Origin: Stenotrophomonas maltophilia
GTDB taxonomy: Bacteria; Pseudomonadota; Gammaproteobacteria; Xanthomonadales; Xanthomonadaceae
Length of the DNA stretch: 64,000 bases
NCBI RefSeq assembly: GCF_002799155.1
Contig: NZ_NERD01000002.1
Location: forward strand, 620,001-684,000
Reading direction: 5' to 3'
Within the stretch, counting starts at the first letter, position 1, and the number at the start of each line of letters is the position of its first letter. This document shows, piece by piece, positions 35,450 to 44,580 of this stretch. The notes under the pieces are model-generated. The model did not search any database. It saw nothing but the letters and a program-made list of their open reading frames with translations, and was not told where the DNA came from. The position numbers and the translations under genes are program-made.

Positions 35450-36481
35450 TTACCCGCGCAGCGACGATTCCCGCACCACCAGCTTCACCGGGATGCTCTG
35501 GCTTTCCACCGGCTGCCGGCCGATCAGCGCCAGCAGGCGTTCCACCAGCAGCTGCCCGGCCTGCTTGGTGTCCTGCTGCACCGTGGTCAGCGCCGGGGAT
35601 ACCGAGGCCGCCAGCGGGATGTCGTCGAAGCCGGTTACCGCCACGTCCTGCGGCACGCGCAGGCCGGCGTCGCGCAGGGCGCGCATCGCACCGATGGCGA
35701 TCAGGTCGCTGGCGGCGCAGATCGCATCGATCGGCTCGCCACGCGCCAGAAGCGCCTGGCAGGCCTCCTGGCCGGAGGCCTCAGTGGTGATCGCATCGTG
35801 CTGCAGCGCCGGTTCGGCGGCCAGGCCGTGGTCCTGCAGGACCGCGACATGGCCGCGGTAGCGCTCCTGGAACTCAGGGTAATGGCTGGAGGCATGGCCG
35901 AGGAAGGCGATGCGGCGGCAGCCCTGCTTCAACAGGTGGGTGGTGATGTCGTGCCCGCCCTGGAAGTTGTCGCTGCCGATCGAGACACCGGGCTGGCCGG
36001 GCAGCGCGGCGCCCCAGCGCACGAAGTGCGTGCCCTGTTCGACCAGTCGCTGCAGGCGGTCGCGCGATTCGTGGTAGTCGCCATAGCCGAGCAGGATGAT
36101 GCCGTCGGCCTTGTTGCTGTCCTCGTAATCGGCCTGCCAGTCGGTGGACAGCTGCTGGAACGAGACCAGCAGGTCCTGCCCGTGCAGGGCACAGGCGCGG
36201 GTGATCGAGCCCAGCATCGAATGGAAGAACGGGTTGATCAGCGAGTCGTCGTTGGTCGGGTCCTCGAAGAACAGCAGGGCCAGCGTGCCGGCGTTGCGCA
36301 GGCGCAGGCTGGAGGCGTTCTTGTCGACCTTGTAGTTCAGCTCGCGAGCGATGCGCAGGATGCGCTCGCGGGTTTCGGCGTTGACCATCGGGCTGCCCCG
36401 CAGGGCCCGCGACACGGTCGGCTGGGAGACCCCGGCCAGGTGGGCGATGTCCAGGGAGGTGGCTTTGCCTTTGATCGTCAT
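35450..36481 (-). CDS. LacI-family regulator, probable maltodextrin repressor
   Basis: Repressor of 343 residues. The helix-turn-helix is at residues about 8-30 (SLDIAHLAGVSQPTVSRALR) with the hinge region LNYKVDKNASSLRLRNAG, followed by a periplasmic-binding-protein-like sugar-sensing domain (GSDNFQGGHDITTHLLKQGC, AASDLIAIGAMRALRD, VTGFDDIPLAASVSPALTTV). Start at 36481 (MTIKGKATSLDIA); the longer frame is not homologous. It lies 1.35 kb from the end of the maltodextrin operon on the opposite strand, and the only new LacI-type palindrome repeated near those genes is TGAATACGTATGCA, so it is the likely regulator. No copy of that site is seen in front of its own gene. Confidence 0.92.
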   Translation of the reverse strand: MTIKGKATSLDIAHLAGVSQPTVSRALRGSPMVNAETRERILRIARELNYKVDKNASSLRLRNAGTLALLFFEDPTNDDSLINPFFHSMLGSITRACALHGQDLLVSFQQLSTDWQADYEDSNKADGIILLGYGDYHESRDRLQRLVEQGTHFVRWGAALPGQPGVSIGSDNFQGGHDITTHLLKQGCRRIAFLGHASSHYPEFQERYRGHVAVLQDHGLAAEPALQHDAITTEASGQEACQALLARGEPIDAICAASDLIAIGAMRALRDAGLRVPQDVAVTGFDDIPLAASVSPALTTVQQDTKQAGQLLVERLLALIGRQPVESQSIPVKLVVRESSLRG

Positions 36482-36774
36482 GGGCACGCGGAAGGGGCAG
36501 GGGGGAAGGTGCCCGGGCATGATGCCATGGGCAGACGCGAATGCCTCTTCGGACGGCCGTTGAGGCAACGGTAAGTCATTGCCGGACAAGGAAATCAGTT
36601 CAATCCTCCGGCGCGGCCGGGGTCTTCCGGCCGGGCAGATGGCGGCGGCAATGCTAAGATGCATCGTTCTCGCATTCCCCCAAATTTCAACAGGGGCGGC
36701 CCAGCCTACTGCACCCCCGCCCGGGGCTGTGCTATCACTGGCGGTCTGCCCCTGGACAACGGACGAAGGTACCT

Positions 36775-37350
36775 ATGGCGCGCGGCATCAACAAAGTCAT
36801 CCTGGTCGGCAATCTCGGCAACGACCCGGACGTGAAGTACACCCAGGGCGGCATGGCGATCACCCGCATCAGCCTGGCCACCACCAGCGTCCGCAAGGAC
36901 AAGGATGGCAACCAGCAGGAACGTACCGAATGGCACCGTGTGGTGTTCTTCGGCAAGCTCGGTGAGATCGCCGGCGAGTACCTGCGCAAGGGCAGCTCGG
37001 TCTACGTCGAAGGCAGCCTGCGCTACGACAAGTACACCGGCCAGGACGGCGTGGAGAAGTACTCCACCGACATCATTGCCGATGAAATGCAGATGCTGGG
37101 CGGCCGTGGCGAAGGCGGCGGTGGCGGCGGTGGTGGCAACTACGGTGGCGATCGTCCGCAGCGCCAGCAGGCGCCGCGTCAGGAGTACGGCAGCGGTGGC
37201 GGTGGCCAGCGTGGTGGCCAGGGCGGTGGCTACGGCAACCAGGGCGGCAACCAGGGCGGCGGTTACGGCAACCAGGGTGGCAACCAGCGCCCGCAGCCGC
37301 AGCAGGCGCCGCCGATGGACGACTTCGCTGACGACGATATTCCGTTCTAA
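36775..37350 (+). CDS. ssb: Single-stranded DNA-binding protein
   Basis: SSB of 191 residues that coats single-stranded DNA in replication and repair. The OB-fold spans residues 1 to about 110 ([39 protein letters not shown]). A long Gly/Gln/Asn-rich linker (residues 115-180) includes near-identical [11 protein letters not shown] repeats, and the acidic tip DFADDDIPF recruits partner proteins. GAAGGT before the ATG is the Shine-Dalgarno. The 293-nt region upstream (36482-36774) shows no other gene and should hold promoters for ssb and the divergent lacI-type gene. Confidence 0.97.
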   Translation: MARGINKVILVGNLGNDPDVKYTQGGMAITRISLATTSVRKDKDGNQQERTEWHRVVFFGKLGEIAGEYLRKGSSVYVEGSLRYDKYTGQDGVEKYSTDIIADEMQMLGGRGEGGGGGGGGNYGGDRPQRQQAPRQEYGSGGGGQRGGQGGGYGNQGGNQGGGYGNQGGNQRPQPQQAPPMDDFADDDIPF

Positions 37351-37387
37351 GAAACACCTAGTTGAGAGTGTTGATAAAAAGTCTTAC

Positions 37388-37418
37388 AAAGCCCCGCTTT
37401 TGCGGGGCTTTTAGTTTA
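37388..37418 (+). terminator. Terminator of ssb
   Basis: Ten-bp stem AAAGCCCCGC / GCGGGGCTTT with a TTTT loop and a T-rich tail, 38 nt after ssb. It works in both orientations. Confidence 0.88.
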
Positions 37419-37453
37419 TAACCCCATCATGCGTAATTGAAGAATACTGCTAT

Positions 37454-37537
37454 ATGACGGTGCCGGATGCGAAGCGGCTCAACGATATGGACGAGGAGAA
37501 CACCCGGCTGAAGAAATTGCTCGCTGAGCAATTGTAA
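37454..37537 (+). pseudogene. Remnant of an IS3-family orfA
   Basis: A frame of 27 codons encodes VPDAKRLNDMDEENTRLKKL and ends TAA. It matches the leucine-zipper C-terminus of IS3-family OrfA proteins, whose usual ending is DAKRLKxLExENxRLKKLLAE. No N-terminal helix-turn-helix part, OrfB or terminal inverted repeats are found, so only a scrap remains at the left edge of the restriction island. The rest of the gap (37538-37757) shows only a possible -10 (TATAGT, 37691-37696) for hsdR. Confidence 0.65.
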
Positions 37538-37757
37538 GGGTTGTAACACATGGGTACAGCGACAGCGAAAGTGTCCAACGACACAGCCTGATTCTAACCC
37601 AGCTCCCGTCGATGATTTTCGCTATAAATAGAGTTACCTACCCTTTCATCGAACTCGCCATCCCGGCTCTGGTCAGACTGATGAGTAGGCTATAGTTGCT
37701 CGCATGCAACGCCGCACAGCCTTGATTTCGAGGCCTCCAAGGACAGAAGTCTCCTGC

Positions 37758-40700
37758 ATGAAATCCGTCAACTTTGAATTTCTTCGCCCCGGGAACGAGC
37801 TGCTGGCCAATCTGGCCGGTCTTGCTGAGGGAGTCCTGCATGTCGATGCGGGCAGTGCACTGACGCGCCTGCGCAGCTTCGCCGAGGAGCTGACCAAGAC
37901 CATCTACAGCGAAGAGCGCCTGCCGCGTTTGCCGCAGTCCACGTTCTATAGCTTGGTGAAGAGTCCGGTATTCACTGCGTGCACAAGCAGCTCACTAGTC
38001 CACCAGATCAACTTCCTGCGTATCCAGGGCAATGAAACGGCTCATGGCGGCGAGGGAGATGTTCGTACAGCCAAGTCGGCACTGAAGACGGCGCACGAGC
38101 TGGCCAAATACATGGCGGTGAAGTACTACGGGTTGGCCCATTCGAACTTGCCGGCTTTTGTCGAGGTCAAGGACCCCGCCACTGCGCTTAATGCGCTGCA
38201 GAAGTCGGTTGCCAGCTACGAGAAGGAGCTGTCCAAGCAACAGGAAGAGTTGCAGCGTGTTGTGGGGCAACTGGAGCAGCAGCGGGTACGTGATATTGAA
38301 AAGCTGCAAATGCCCGCTCCGGCAGACCAGAAGCAGCGCCAGGAAAGGAGCGAGGAGGTTGCCGGCAGCCTGCAATGGAGCGAGGCCAAGACCCGTAAGC
38401 TGTTGATTGACGCTATGCTGCTTCAGGCTGGCTGGGATGTGGGCAGCCCCGCACAGGTCGGGTTGGAGGTGGAAGTCGATTTTCCAGGCAACGCCAGCGG
38501 CAAGGGCTATGCAGACTATGTGCTGTGGGGAGACAACGGCCAGCCTCTGGCGGTGGTCGAAGCCAAGAAATCAGGCAACGTCAGCCTGCAGGCGGGGCGC
38601 GAACAGGCCCGCATGTATGCCGATGGTTTTGAACGCATGGGCATGCAACGCCCGGTGATCTTCTACAGCAATGGCTATGAGACCTTCATCTGGGATGACA
38701 AGCAGTACAACGGCTATCGGCAGGTGTATGGCTTCTATGGCAAGGACAGCTTGGAATACCTGATCTACCAGCGTCAGTACCGCGTTGCCGAGCTGAAAAA
38801 ACACAACCCCGAGTTGAGCATTGCCGACAGGCCGTATCAGATCGAGGCGATCAAGACCGTTGCCGCGCACTTCCAGAAGCAGCGGCGCAAGGCGCTGATC
38901 ATCCAGGCCACCGGCACCGGCAAGACCCGCGTTGCAATTGCTTTGGCCGAACTTCTGCTGCGCACCGGCTGGGCCAAGCGCGTGCTGTTCCTGTGCGACC
39001 GCAAGGAGCTGCGCGTCCAGGCCGATGATGCCTTCAAGCAGAACCTGCCCAGCGAACCGCGCTGCGTAATCGGCGAAGCCAATAAGGTTGACCAGACCGC
39101 GCGCATCTACATCGCTACTTTCCCGGGGATGATGAACCGTTTCGCGCAGTTGGATGTCGGCTTCTTCGACCTGATCATTGCTGACGAAAGCCATCGCAGC
39201 ATCTATAACAAATACCGCGACCTGTTCGATTACTTTGACGCTCTGCAGGTCGGGCTGACCGCCACGCCGGTAAGGTTCATCAGCCGCAATACCTTCGACA
39301 TGTTCGATTGCGAAACCACCGACCCGACATTCGAGTTCGGCCTGGATGCGGCCATCAACAACGATCCGCCGTATCTGGTGCCGTTCCGCGTGCGTGACCT
39401 GACAACTGATTTCTTGCGCGATGGCATCCACTACAACGACCTGAACGACGAGCAGAAGCGTCAGTTGGAAGAGGATCTGGGCGAGGAAGAAGCCAAGCGC
39501 ACCACCATTGCCGGCAAGGATATCGGCCGCCGAATCTTCAGCGAATCCACCGACCGCATCATTCTGGAAAACCTGATCGACAACGGCGTCAAGGATGACA
39601 CCGGCTCCCTGGTGGGCAAGACCATTGTCTTTGCCCAGCGCCAGGATCACGCCGAGCATCTGGAAAAGATCTTCACCAAGCTTTACCCGCAGTACGGCTC
39701 GCGTGTGTGCAAGGTCATCCACAACGACATCCCGCATGTGGAAACCCTGATCAAGGAGTTCAAGAGGCCGGACAACGACTTCCGCATCGCCATTTCGGTA
39801 GACATGCTCGATACCGGCATCGACGTGCCAGAGGTGGTGAACCTGGTGTTCGCGAAGCCGGTCAAGTCATGGGTCAAGTTCTGGCAGATGATTGGCCGTG
39901 GCACGCGTCTTCGCCCGCATCTTTTCGGCCCGGGCAAGCATAAGGCCGAATTTCTGATCTTTGATCACTACGGCAATTTCGAATTCTTCGAGCAGGAATA
40001 CCAGGAGCCGGAAGACACCGGCGGGAACTCGCTGCTGCAGACTGCATTTGCCGCACGCGTCGAACTTGCCCAAGTGGCGCTGAAAAATAACCATGCCGAG
40101 GCCTTTGACCTGGCCGTGCGCCTGATGCGCGAAGACATCAATGACCTGCCGGACAGCAGTGTGGCCGTGCGTCGGCAGCTGCGGTTGGTGCACCAGTTGC
40201 AGCGGACCGACCAGCTACGGAATTTCGATAGCCGCACCCAACACCTTGTCAGTGAGACCATTTCGCCACTGATGTCTGCCCGAGTGCTGCGTGACAAGCA
40301 TGCCACCGCGCTGGACAAACTCATGGCAAACATCCAGCGTTGTCTGGTGGAGCAGGCCAGCTGTTTTGAAGATGGCAAGACCGAACTATTGGTTGCTTTG
40401 GACAAGCTGGCAGTGAACATCCAGGCGGTCCGGCAGAAGGATGCAGTGATTGCCGAGGTGCGCAGTGCCGCGTTCTGGCGGCAGGCCAGCATTGCGAGCC
40501 TGGAACATGCCCGCAAGGAATTGCGCGGCATCATGAAGTACCGGCGCGTGGATTTCGGGCCGGGTTATGACATTCCCACGACCCGCACCGGCGATGGCGG
40601 GGTGATCCAAGAGGAGCGCACGACATACATGGTAGGAGCCAGTGAGGCGCTGATCTACCGGCGTCGGCTCAAGCGCATTCTCGATGACATGCTGGCCGCG

Positions 40701-41138
40701 AATCCCACCCTGCAGAAGATCCACCAAGGCCAGTCCATTGCCGAGCATGAGCTGAAGAAACTCACTTCCACCATCCTCACCAGCCATCCGGGCGTCAGCT
40801 TGGAGGTGCTCAACGAATTCTACGGCCGTACCGCCACTGAATTGCACCTCACCGTGCGTGAGATAATCGGCCTGGATGCACACGCCATCGAAGAGCACTT
40901 CAAGGGCTTTCTGCACGCACATCCTGGGCTTACCGCACAACAGGTGCGCTTCATGAACCTGTTGAAGAACTACATTGCCACCCACGGCAGTATCGTCATT
41001 GAAACGCTCTACGAGCCGCCGTTTGACAGCATTTCCCACGAAGGCATCGATGGTGTTTTTACTGCTGCGGATGTGGATGCGCTCGTGGCTGTACTCAAAC
41101 CCTTCATGCACGGGGAAACCGTGCCAGCCAGCCGCTAG
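37758..41138 (+). CDS. hsdR: Type I restriction enzyme R subunit (HsdR)
   Basis: DNA-translocating endonuclease subunit of about 1126 residues. In order: an N-terminal helical domain of the DUF4145 type (residues 1-110), a coiled-coil stretch (about 145-185), and the nuclease domain with the PD-(D/E)xK pattern YADYVLWG...AVVEAKKSG (about 250-272). Next come a superfamily 2 helicase with Walker A QATGTGKTRVA (about 382) and DEAH-like IIADESHRS (about 474), the second helicase half with GRGTRLRPHLFG, and an EcoEI-type C-terminal region. An upstream ATG at 37704 would add 18 residues and sits 8 nt from a TATAGT box, so the start is unsettled. First gene of an hsdR-rmuC-hsdM-hsdS operon. Confidence 0.94.
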   Translation: MKSVNFEFLRPGNELLANLAGLAEGVLHVDAGSALTRLRSFAEELTKTIYSEERLPRLPQSTFYSLVKSPVFTACTSSSLVHQINFLRIQGNETAHGGEGDVRTAKSALKTAHELAKYMAVKYYGLAHSNLPAFVEVKDPATALNALQKSVASYEKELSKQQEELQRVVGQLEQQRVRDIEKLQMPAPADQKQRQERSEEVAGSLQWSEAKTRKLLIDAMLLQAGWDVGSPAQVGLEVEVDFPGNASGKGYADYVLWGDNGQPLAVVEAKKSGNVSLQAGREQARMYADGFERMGMQRPVIFYSNGYETFIWDDKQYNGYRQVYGFYGKDSLEYLIYQRQYRVAELKKHNPELSIADRPYQIEAIKTVAAHFQKQRRKALIIQATGTGKTRVAIALAELLLRTGWAKRVLFLCDRKELRVQADDAFKQNLPSEPRCVIGEANKVDQTARIYIATFPGMMNRFAQLDVGFFDLIIADESHRSIYNKYRDLFDYFDALQVGLTATPVRFISRNTFDMFDCETTDPTFEFGLDAAINNDPPYLVPFRVRDLTTDFLRDGIHYNDLNDEQKRQLEEDLGEEEAKRTTIAGKDIGRRIFSESTDRIILENLIDNGVKDDTGSLVGKTIVFAQRQDHAEHLEKIFTKLYPQYGSRVCKVIHNDIPHVETLIKEFKRPDNDFRIAISVDMLDTGIDVPEVVNLVFAKPVKSWVKFWQMIGRGTRLRPHLFGPGKHKAEFLIFDHYGNFEFFEQEYQEPEDTGGNSLLQTAFAARVELAQVALKNNHAEAFDLAVRLMREDINDLPDSSVAVRRQLRLVHQLQRTDQLRNFDSRTQHLVSETISPLMSARVLRDKHATALDKLMANIQRCLVEQASCFEDGKTELLVALDKLAVNIQAVRQKDAVIAEVRSAAFWRQASIASLEHARKELRGIMKYRRVDFGPGYDIPTTRTGDGGVIQEERTTYMVGASEALIYRRRLKRILDDMLAANPTLQKIHQGQSIAEHELKKLTSTILTSHPGVSLEVLNEFYGRTATELHLTVREIIGLDAHAIEEHFKGFLHAHPGLTAQQVRFMNLLKNYIATHGSIVIETLYEPPFDSISHEGIDGVFTAADVDALVAVLKPFMHGETVPASR

Positions 41139-41146
41139 GAGAGCAC

Positions 41147-42985
41147 ATGGAAGCCAGTCAATGGACTACTGACGTCATCGTCATCACTGCCGTGCTTGCA
41201 TTGATTTGTGTGTTGCTGGGCTATTTGGTGGCGACATTGCGTCAGGGGCGGCAGCTCAGTCTGCTGCAAGCCCAACTCGAGCAGGCTCAGCAGGCGCTAG
41301 CAGCGGCAGTCGCGGGCAGTGCCGCGCTGGGTCAGCAGCTCAAAGCCGCAGAAGCCCGAGCCAATGATTTGCAGGTTGCAGATTCCGCGTTGAAGGCGCA
41401 GATGCAGGCAGCCGTCGACAATGTGAGTCGGTTGACGCAAGAGCAGCTGGACGGCAAAGACGTGCAGGCTGAATTGCGGCAGGATCTGGAGGATGCCCAC
41501 GGGCAGTATCTTGAAGCAGTCAAAGGCTTGGAGACCGCCCAGGCCGAAGGTAGGGCGTTGCAGGAGAAAGTCAACGACCTGGTTGATCGTCTGGCTACCG
41601 CCCAAGCATCCAATATCTCCTTGCAACGTGAGCGCGACACGCTCAAGGACCAGCTCGCCAATCAGGATGCCCTTGCCAAGGTGGCAGCAATTGGCGAACG
41701 GGAAGCCCGCGAGCAACTTCAGGGCCTCAAGGCGCAGCAAGTGGTTGCTGCCGAGCGCTATGAAACGCTCCAGGCTCGCTTTGCTACGCAGAGCAGCGAA
41801 TACACCAAACTCAAGACGGAGCTGGACGAGCGTGAGGCCAGTCATGCACGTGAGTTGGCCAATTTCGAACAACAGAAAGCCAGCTTGAGCGAACAGTTCA
41901 GATTGCTCTCCAACGAAATACTGGAAGCTAAGGCCCAAGCCTTGCAGGAAAGCAGCAAGCTCAGTCTGAGTGCCGTGATGACGCCGTTCCAGCAGTCCAT
42001 CGAAACCTTCAAGCTAGAGGTCCGGGAGATCCATCACCGCGAAACCACCCAGCAGGGTGAGCTGCGCAAAGAGCTGGAGCAGCTGAAGGCGCTTAACCAA
42101 CAGATCACTGCCGAGGCCCATGAGCTATCCACTGCGCTGCGCGGTCAAAAGAAGCTGCAGGGCAACTGGGGCGAGCTGGTGCTTGAAAACGTACTCGACC
42201 GCTCTGGCCTTCAGCTGGGCAAGGACTACCAGCGCGAGGTCAGCATTACTACCGAAGAGGGGCGCCGGCGCCCGGATGCCGTGGTTTACCTGCCCCAGGG
42301 CAGGCATCTGATCATCGACGCCAAGGTCTCGCTCAACGCCTATGCCCGCTACGTGAACGCGGAAGACGATCTGGAGCGCAAGCAGGCCCTGAAAGAGCAT
42401 GTCCAGGCCGTCGCCAGCCGCATCAAGGAGCTGGCTGACCGTGACTATTACAAGCTGCCGGGGCTCAACTCGCCGGACATGGTGTTCATGTTCATCCCCA
42501 TTGAGTCTGCGTTCGTTGAAGCGCTCAAGGCGGATGAAACCCTGTTTCAGCAGGCCATTGAAAACAATGTGCTGGTGGCTACGCCGACTACCCTGCTGAC
42601 CAGCCTCAACATCGTTCGCCAGCTCTGGCGCTATGAGGATCAGAACAAGCACACCGCCGCGCTGGCCAACCGAGCAGAGGGCGTTTTCAAAAAGCTCAAC
42701 TCCTTCCTGGCCAGTTTCGAGAGAATCAAGAAGGGGCTGGAAAGCGCCACCGAAGCCTATACCAGGGCGGAAGGCCAACTGGTCAGCGGCAAAGGCAACC
42801 TCGTCAAGCAGGTGGGCGAATTCAAGAACCTTGCACCCGCCATTAAGGCGCAGCTGCCTGCCTATTTCGCCGACAAAGCCGCGCTGGAAATCGATTTTAT
42901 CCCATCTGAGCAAAGCATCGAAGCGCTTAACCGCGCCGCTGACAATGAAGGCTTGCTCGACGAAAACGACACTGAAACTGAGTAA
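41147..42985 (+). CDS. rmuC: RmuC-family DNA recombination protein inside the hsd operon
   Basis: Protein of 612 residues: one N-terminal membrane anchor (VIVITAVLALICVLLGYLVA), a long coiled coil (about 35-270), and a C-terminal RmuC domain (PF02646, about 290-590) with RPDAVVYLPQGRHLIIDAKV, a nuclease-like D...DAK pattern. E. coli RmuC limits inversions between short inverted repeats; the family fold is related to restriction nucleases. Here it sits 8 nt after hsdR and 11 nt before hsdM, with AGGAGAG before the ATG. It therefore appears to be a working part of the restriction operon rather than a housekeeping gene. Whether the cell has a second rmuC cannot be seen here. Confidence 0.92.
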   Translation: MEASQWTTDVIVITAVLALICVLLGYLVATLRQGRQLSLLQAQLEQAQQALAAAVAGSAALGQQLKAAEARANDLQVADSALKAQMQAAVDNVSRLTQEQLDGKDVQAELRQDLEDAHGQYLEAVKGLETAQAEGRALQEKVNDLVDRLATAQASNISLQRERDTLKDQLANQDALAKVAAIGEREAREQLQGLKAQQVVAAERYETLQARFATQSSEYTKLKTELDEREASHARELANFEQQKASLSEQFRLLSNEILEAKAQALQESSKLSLSAVMTPFQQSIETFKLEVREIHHRETTQQGELRKELEQLKALNQQITAEAHELSTALRGQKKLQGNWGELVLENVLDRSGLQLGKDYQREVSITTEEGRRRPDAVVYLPQGRHLIIDAKVSLNAYARYVNAEDDLERKQALKEHVQAVASRIKELADRDYYKLPGLNSPDMVFMFIPIESAFVEALKADETLFQQAIENNVLVATPTTLLTSLNIVRQLWRYEDQNKHTAALANRAEGVFKKLNSFLASFERIKKGLESATEAYTRAEGQLVSGKGNLVKQVGEFKNLAPAIKAQLPAYFADKAALEIDFIPSEQSIEALNRAADNEGLLDENDTETE

Positions 42986-42996
42986 GAGACCAACTG

Positions 42997-44580
42997 ATGT
43001 TGACCGGCAAGATCCGCAACGATATCGATAAGCTCTGGGAGAAATTCTGGACCGGGGGTATCACCAACCCGCTGACTGTGATCGAGCAGATCAGCTACCT
43101 GATGTTTGCCCGCATGCTGGATATGCAGGAAGACGTGGCCGAACGCAAGGCCAAGCGCACCGGTAAGCCGGTCGAGCGCCTATTCCCCGACTCCCGCGAG
43201 GGCCAGTTGCTGCGCTGGAAGAACTTCCGCAACCTCAGTGGCAAAGAGCTGCACAAGCACCTGAAGAAGAACGTCTACCCCTTCTTTGCCACGCTGGGCA
43301 CTGCCGGCACCAAGGGCGGGGCAGTGGCGGCTCTGGGGCACATCGGCGAGTACATGCAGGATGCCGACCTGGAGATCAAGAACGAATCGGTACTGGTTGC
43401 GGCCGTGGAGATGATAAACGAACTGCCGCTGACCCACACCGACGTCAAGGGCGACATCTACGAATACCTGCTCAGCAAGCTGACGACCGCCGGCATCAAT
43501 GGCCAGTTCCGTACCCCGCGCCACATCATCGATGCGATGGTGGAGGTGGTGGCGCCGCAGCCTTACGAGGTGGTCTGCGATCCGTCCTGCGGCACGGCCG
43601 GCTTCCTGGCCCGCACCATGGAATACCTCAACCGCACCCATTCCAGCGATGCGGGCACCCTCACCGACGAGGACGGCAACAGCAGCTACACCGGTGACCT
43701 GCTGGACGCCTACCGCAAGCACATCAACAGCCAGATGTTCTGGGGTTTCGATTTCGATACCACCATGCTGCGCGTGTCCAGCATGAACATGCTGCTGCAC
43801 GGGGTGAGCGGGGCGAACATCAACTATCAGGACACGTTGAACAAATCCATCAAGGAACACTTCCCTCGTCAGGAAGAGAACTTCTTTGACGTGGTTTTAG
43901 CCAACCCGCCGTTCAAGGGCAGCCTGGACGAGGCCAACGTCAACCCGGACGTACTGGCCTTGGTCACGACCAAGAAGACCGAGCTACTGTTTGTGGCCCA
44001 CATCCTGCGCTCGCTCAAGCTGGGCGGCCGTGCGGCGGTGATCGTGCCCGATGGCGTGCTGTTCGGCTCCAGCAAGGCCCACCAGCAGCTGCGCCGGGAA
44101 CTGTTGGAAAACAACCAGCTGGAAGGCGTCATCAGCCTGCCCAGCGGCGTGTTCAGGCCCTATGCCGGCGTGAGCACGGCCATCCTGTTGTTCACCAAGG
44201 GCGGTGAAACGGAGCGGGTATGGTTCTACGACCTGCAGGCCGATGGCTATTCGCTGGATGACAAGCGCACGCCGCTGAAGGGCGAGGGCAGCAATGACCT
44301 GCCCGATGCGATTGCCCAGTGGGCGGCCTACCGCAAGCTGGTCGAGCGCAATGCCCGCGAGCAGACCATCAACAAGCAGTTCGGTGACCGCAAGCAGAAG
44401 GCCTTTGTGGTGCCGGCCGACGAGATTGCCGCCAACAAGTACGACCTGTCCATCAATCGCTACAAGGAAGTAAAGCACCAGCTGGTGCAGTACGAGGATC
44501 CGAAGCGGATCCTGCAGCGGCTGCGTGCGCTGGAGCAGGAGATCCTGGCGGATCTGGATGGGCTGGAGGGGATGCTGTGA
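42997..44580 (+). CDS. hsdM: Type I DNA methyltransferase M subunit (HsdM)
   Basis: N6-adenine methyltransferase of 527 residues. The N-terminal HsdM helical domain (LWEKFWTGGITNPLTVIEQI) is followed by the AdoMet site PSCGTAGFLARTMEYL (about 195-210) and the catalytic NPPF in VVLANPPFKGSLDE (about 302). Together with HsdS it modifies the recognition sequence; with HsdR it forms the restriction complex. It ends in a GTGA overlap with hsdS, giving fixed stoichiometry by coupled translation. GC is near the local average here, in contrast with hsdS. Confidence 0.96.
   Translation: MLTGKIRNDIDKLWEKFWTGGITNPLTVIEQISYLMFARMLDMQEDVAERKAKRTGKPVERLFPDSREGQLLRWKNFRNLSGKELHKHLKKNVYPFFATLGTAGTKGGAVAALGHIGEYMQDADLEIKNESVLVAAVEMINELPLTHTDVKGDIYEYLLSKLTTAGINGQFRTPRHIIDAMVEVVAPQPYEVVCDPSCGTAGFLARTMEYLNRTHSSDAGTLTDEDGNSSYTGDLLDAYRKHINSQMFWGFDFDTTMLRVSSMNMLLHGVSGANINYQDTLNKSIKEHFPRQEENFFDVVLANPPFKGSLDEANVNPDVLALVTTKKTELLFVAHILRSLKLGGRAAVIVPDGVLFGSSKAHQQLRRELLENNQLEGVISLPSGVFRPYAGVSTAILLFTKGGETERVWFYDLQADGYSLDDKRTPLKGEGSNDLPDAIAQWAAYRKLVERNAREQTINKQFGDRKQKAFVVPADEIAANKYDLSINRYKEVKHQLVQYEDPKRILQRLRALEQEILADLDGLEGML

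Noticed and set aside
37454..37537. Active insertion sequence
   Set aside because: Only the C-terminal end of OrfA remains; no OrfB, ends or target duplication.
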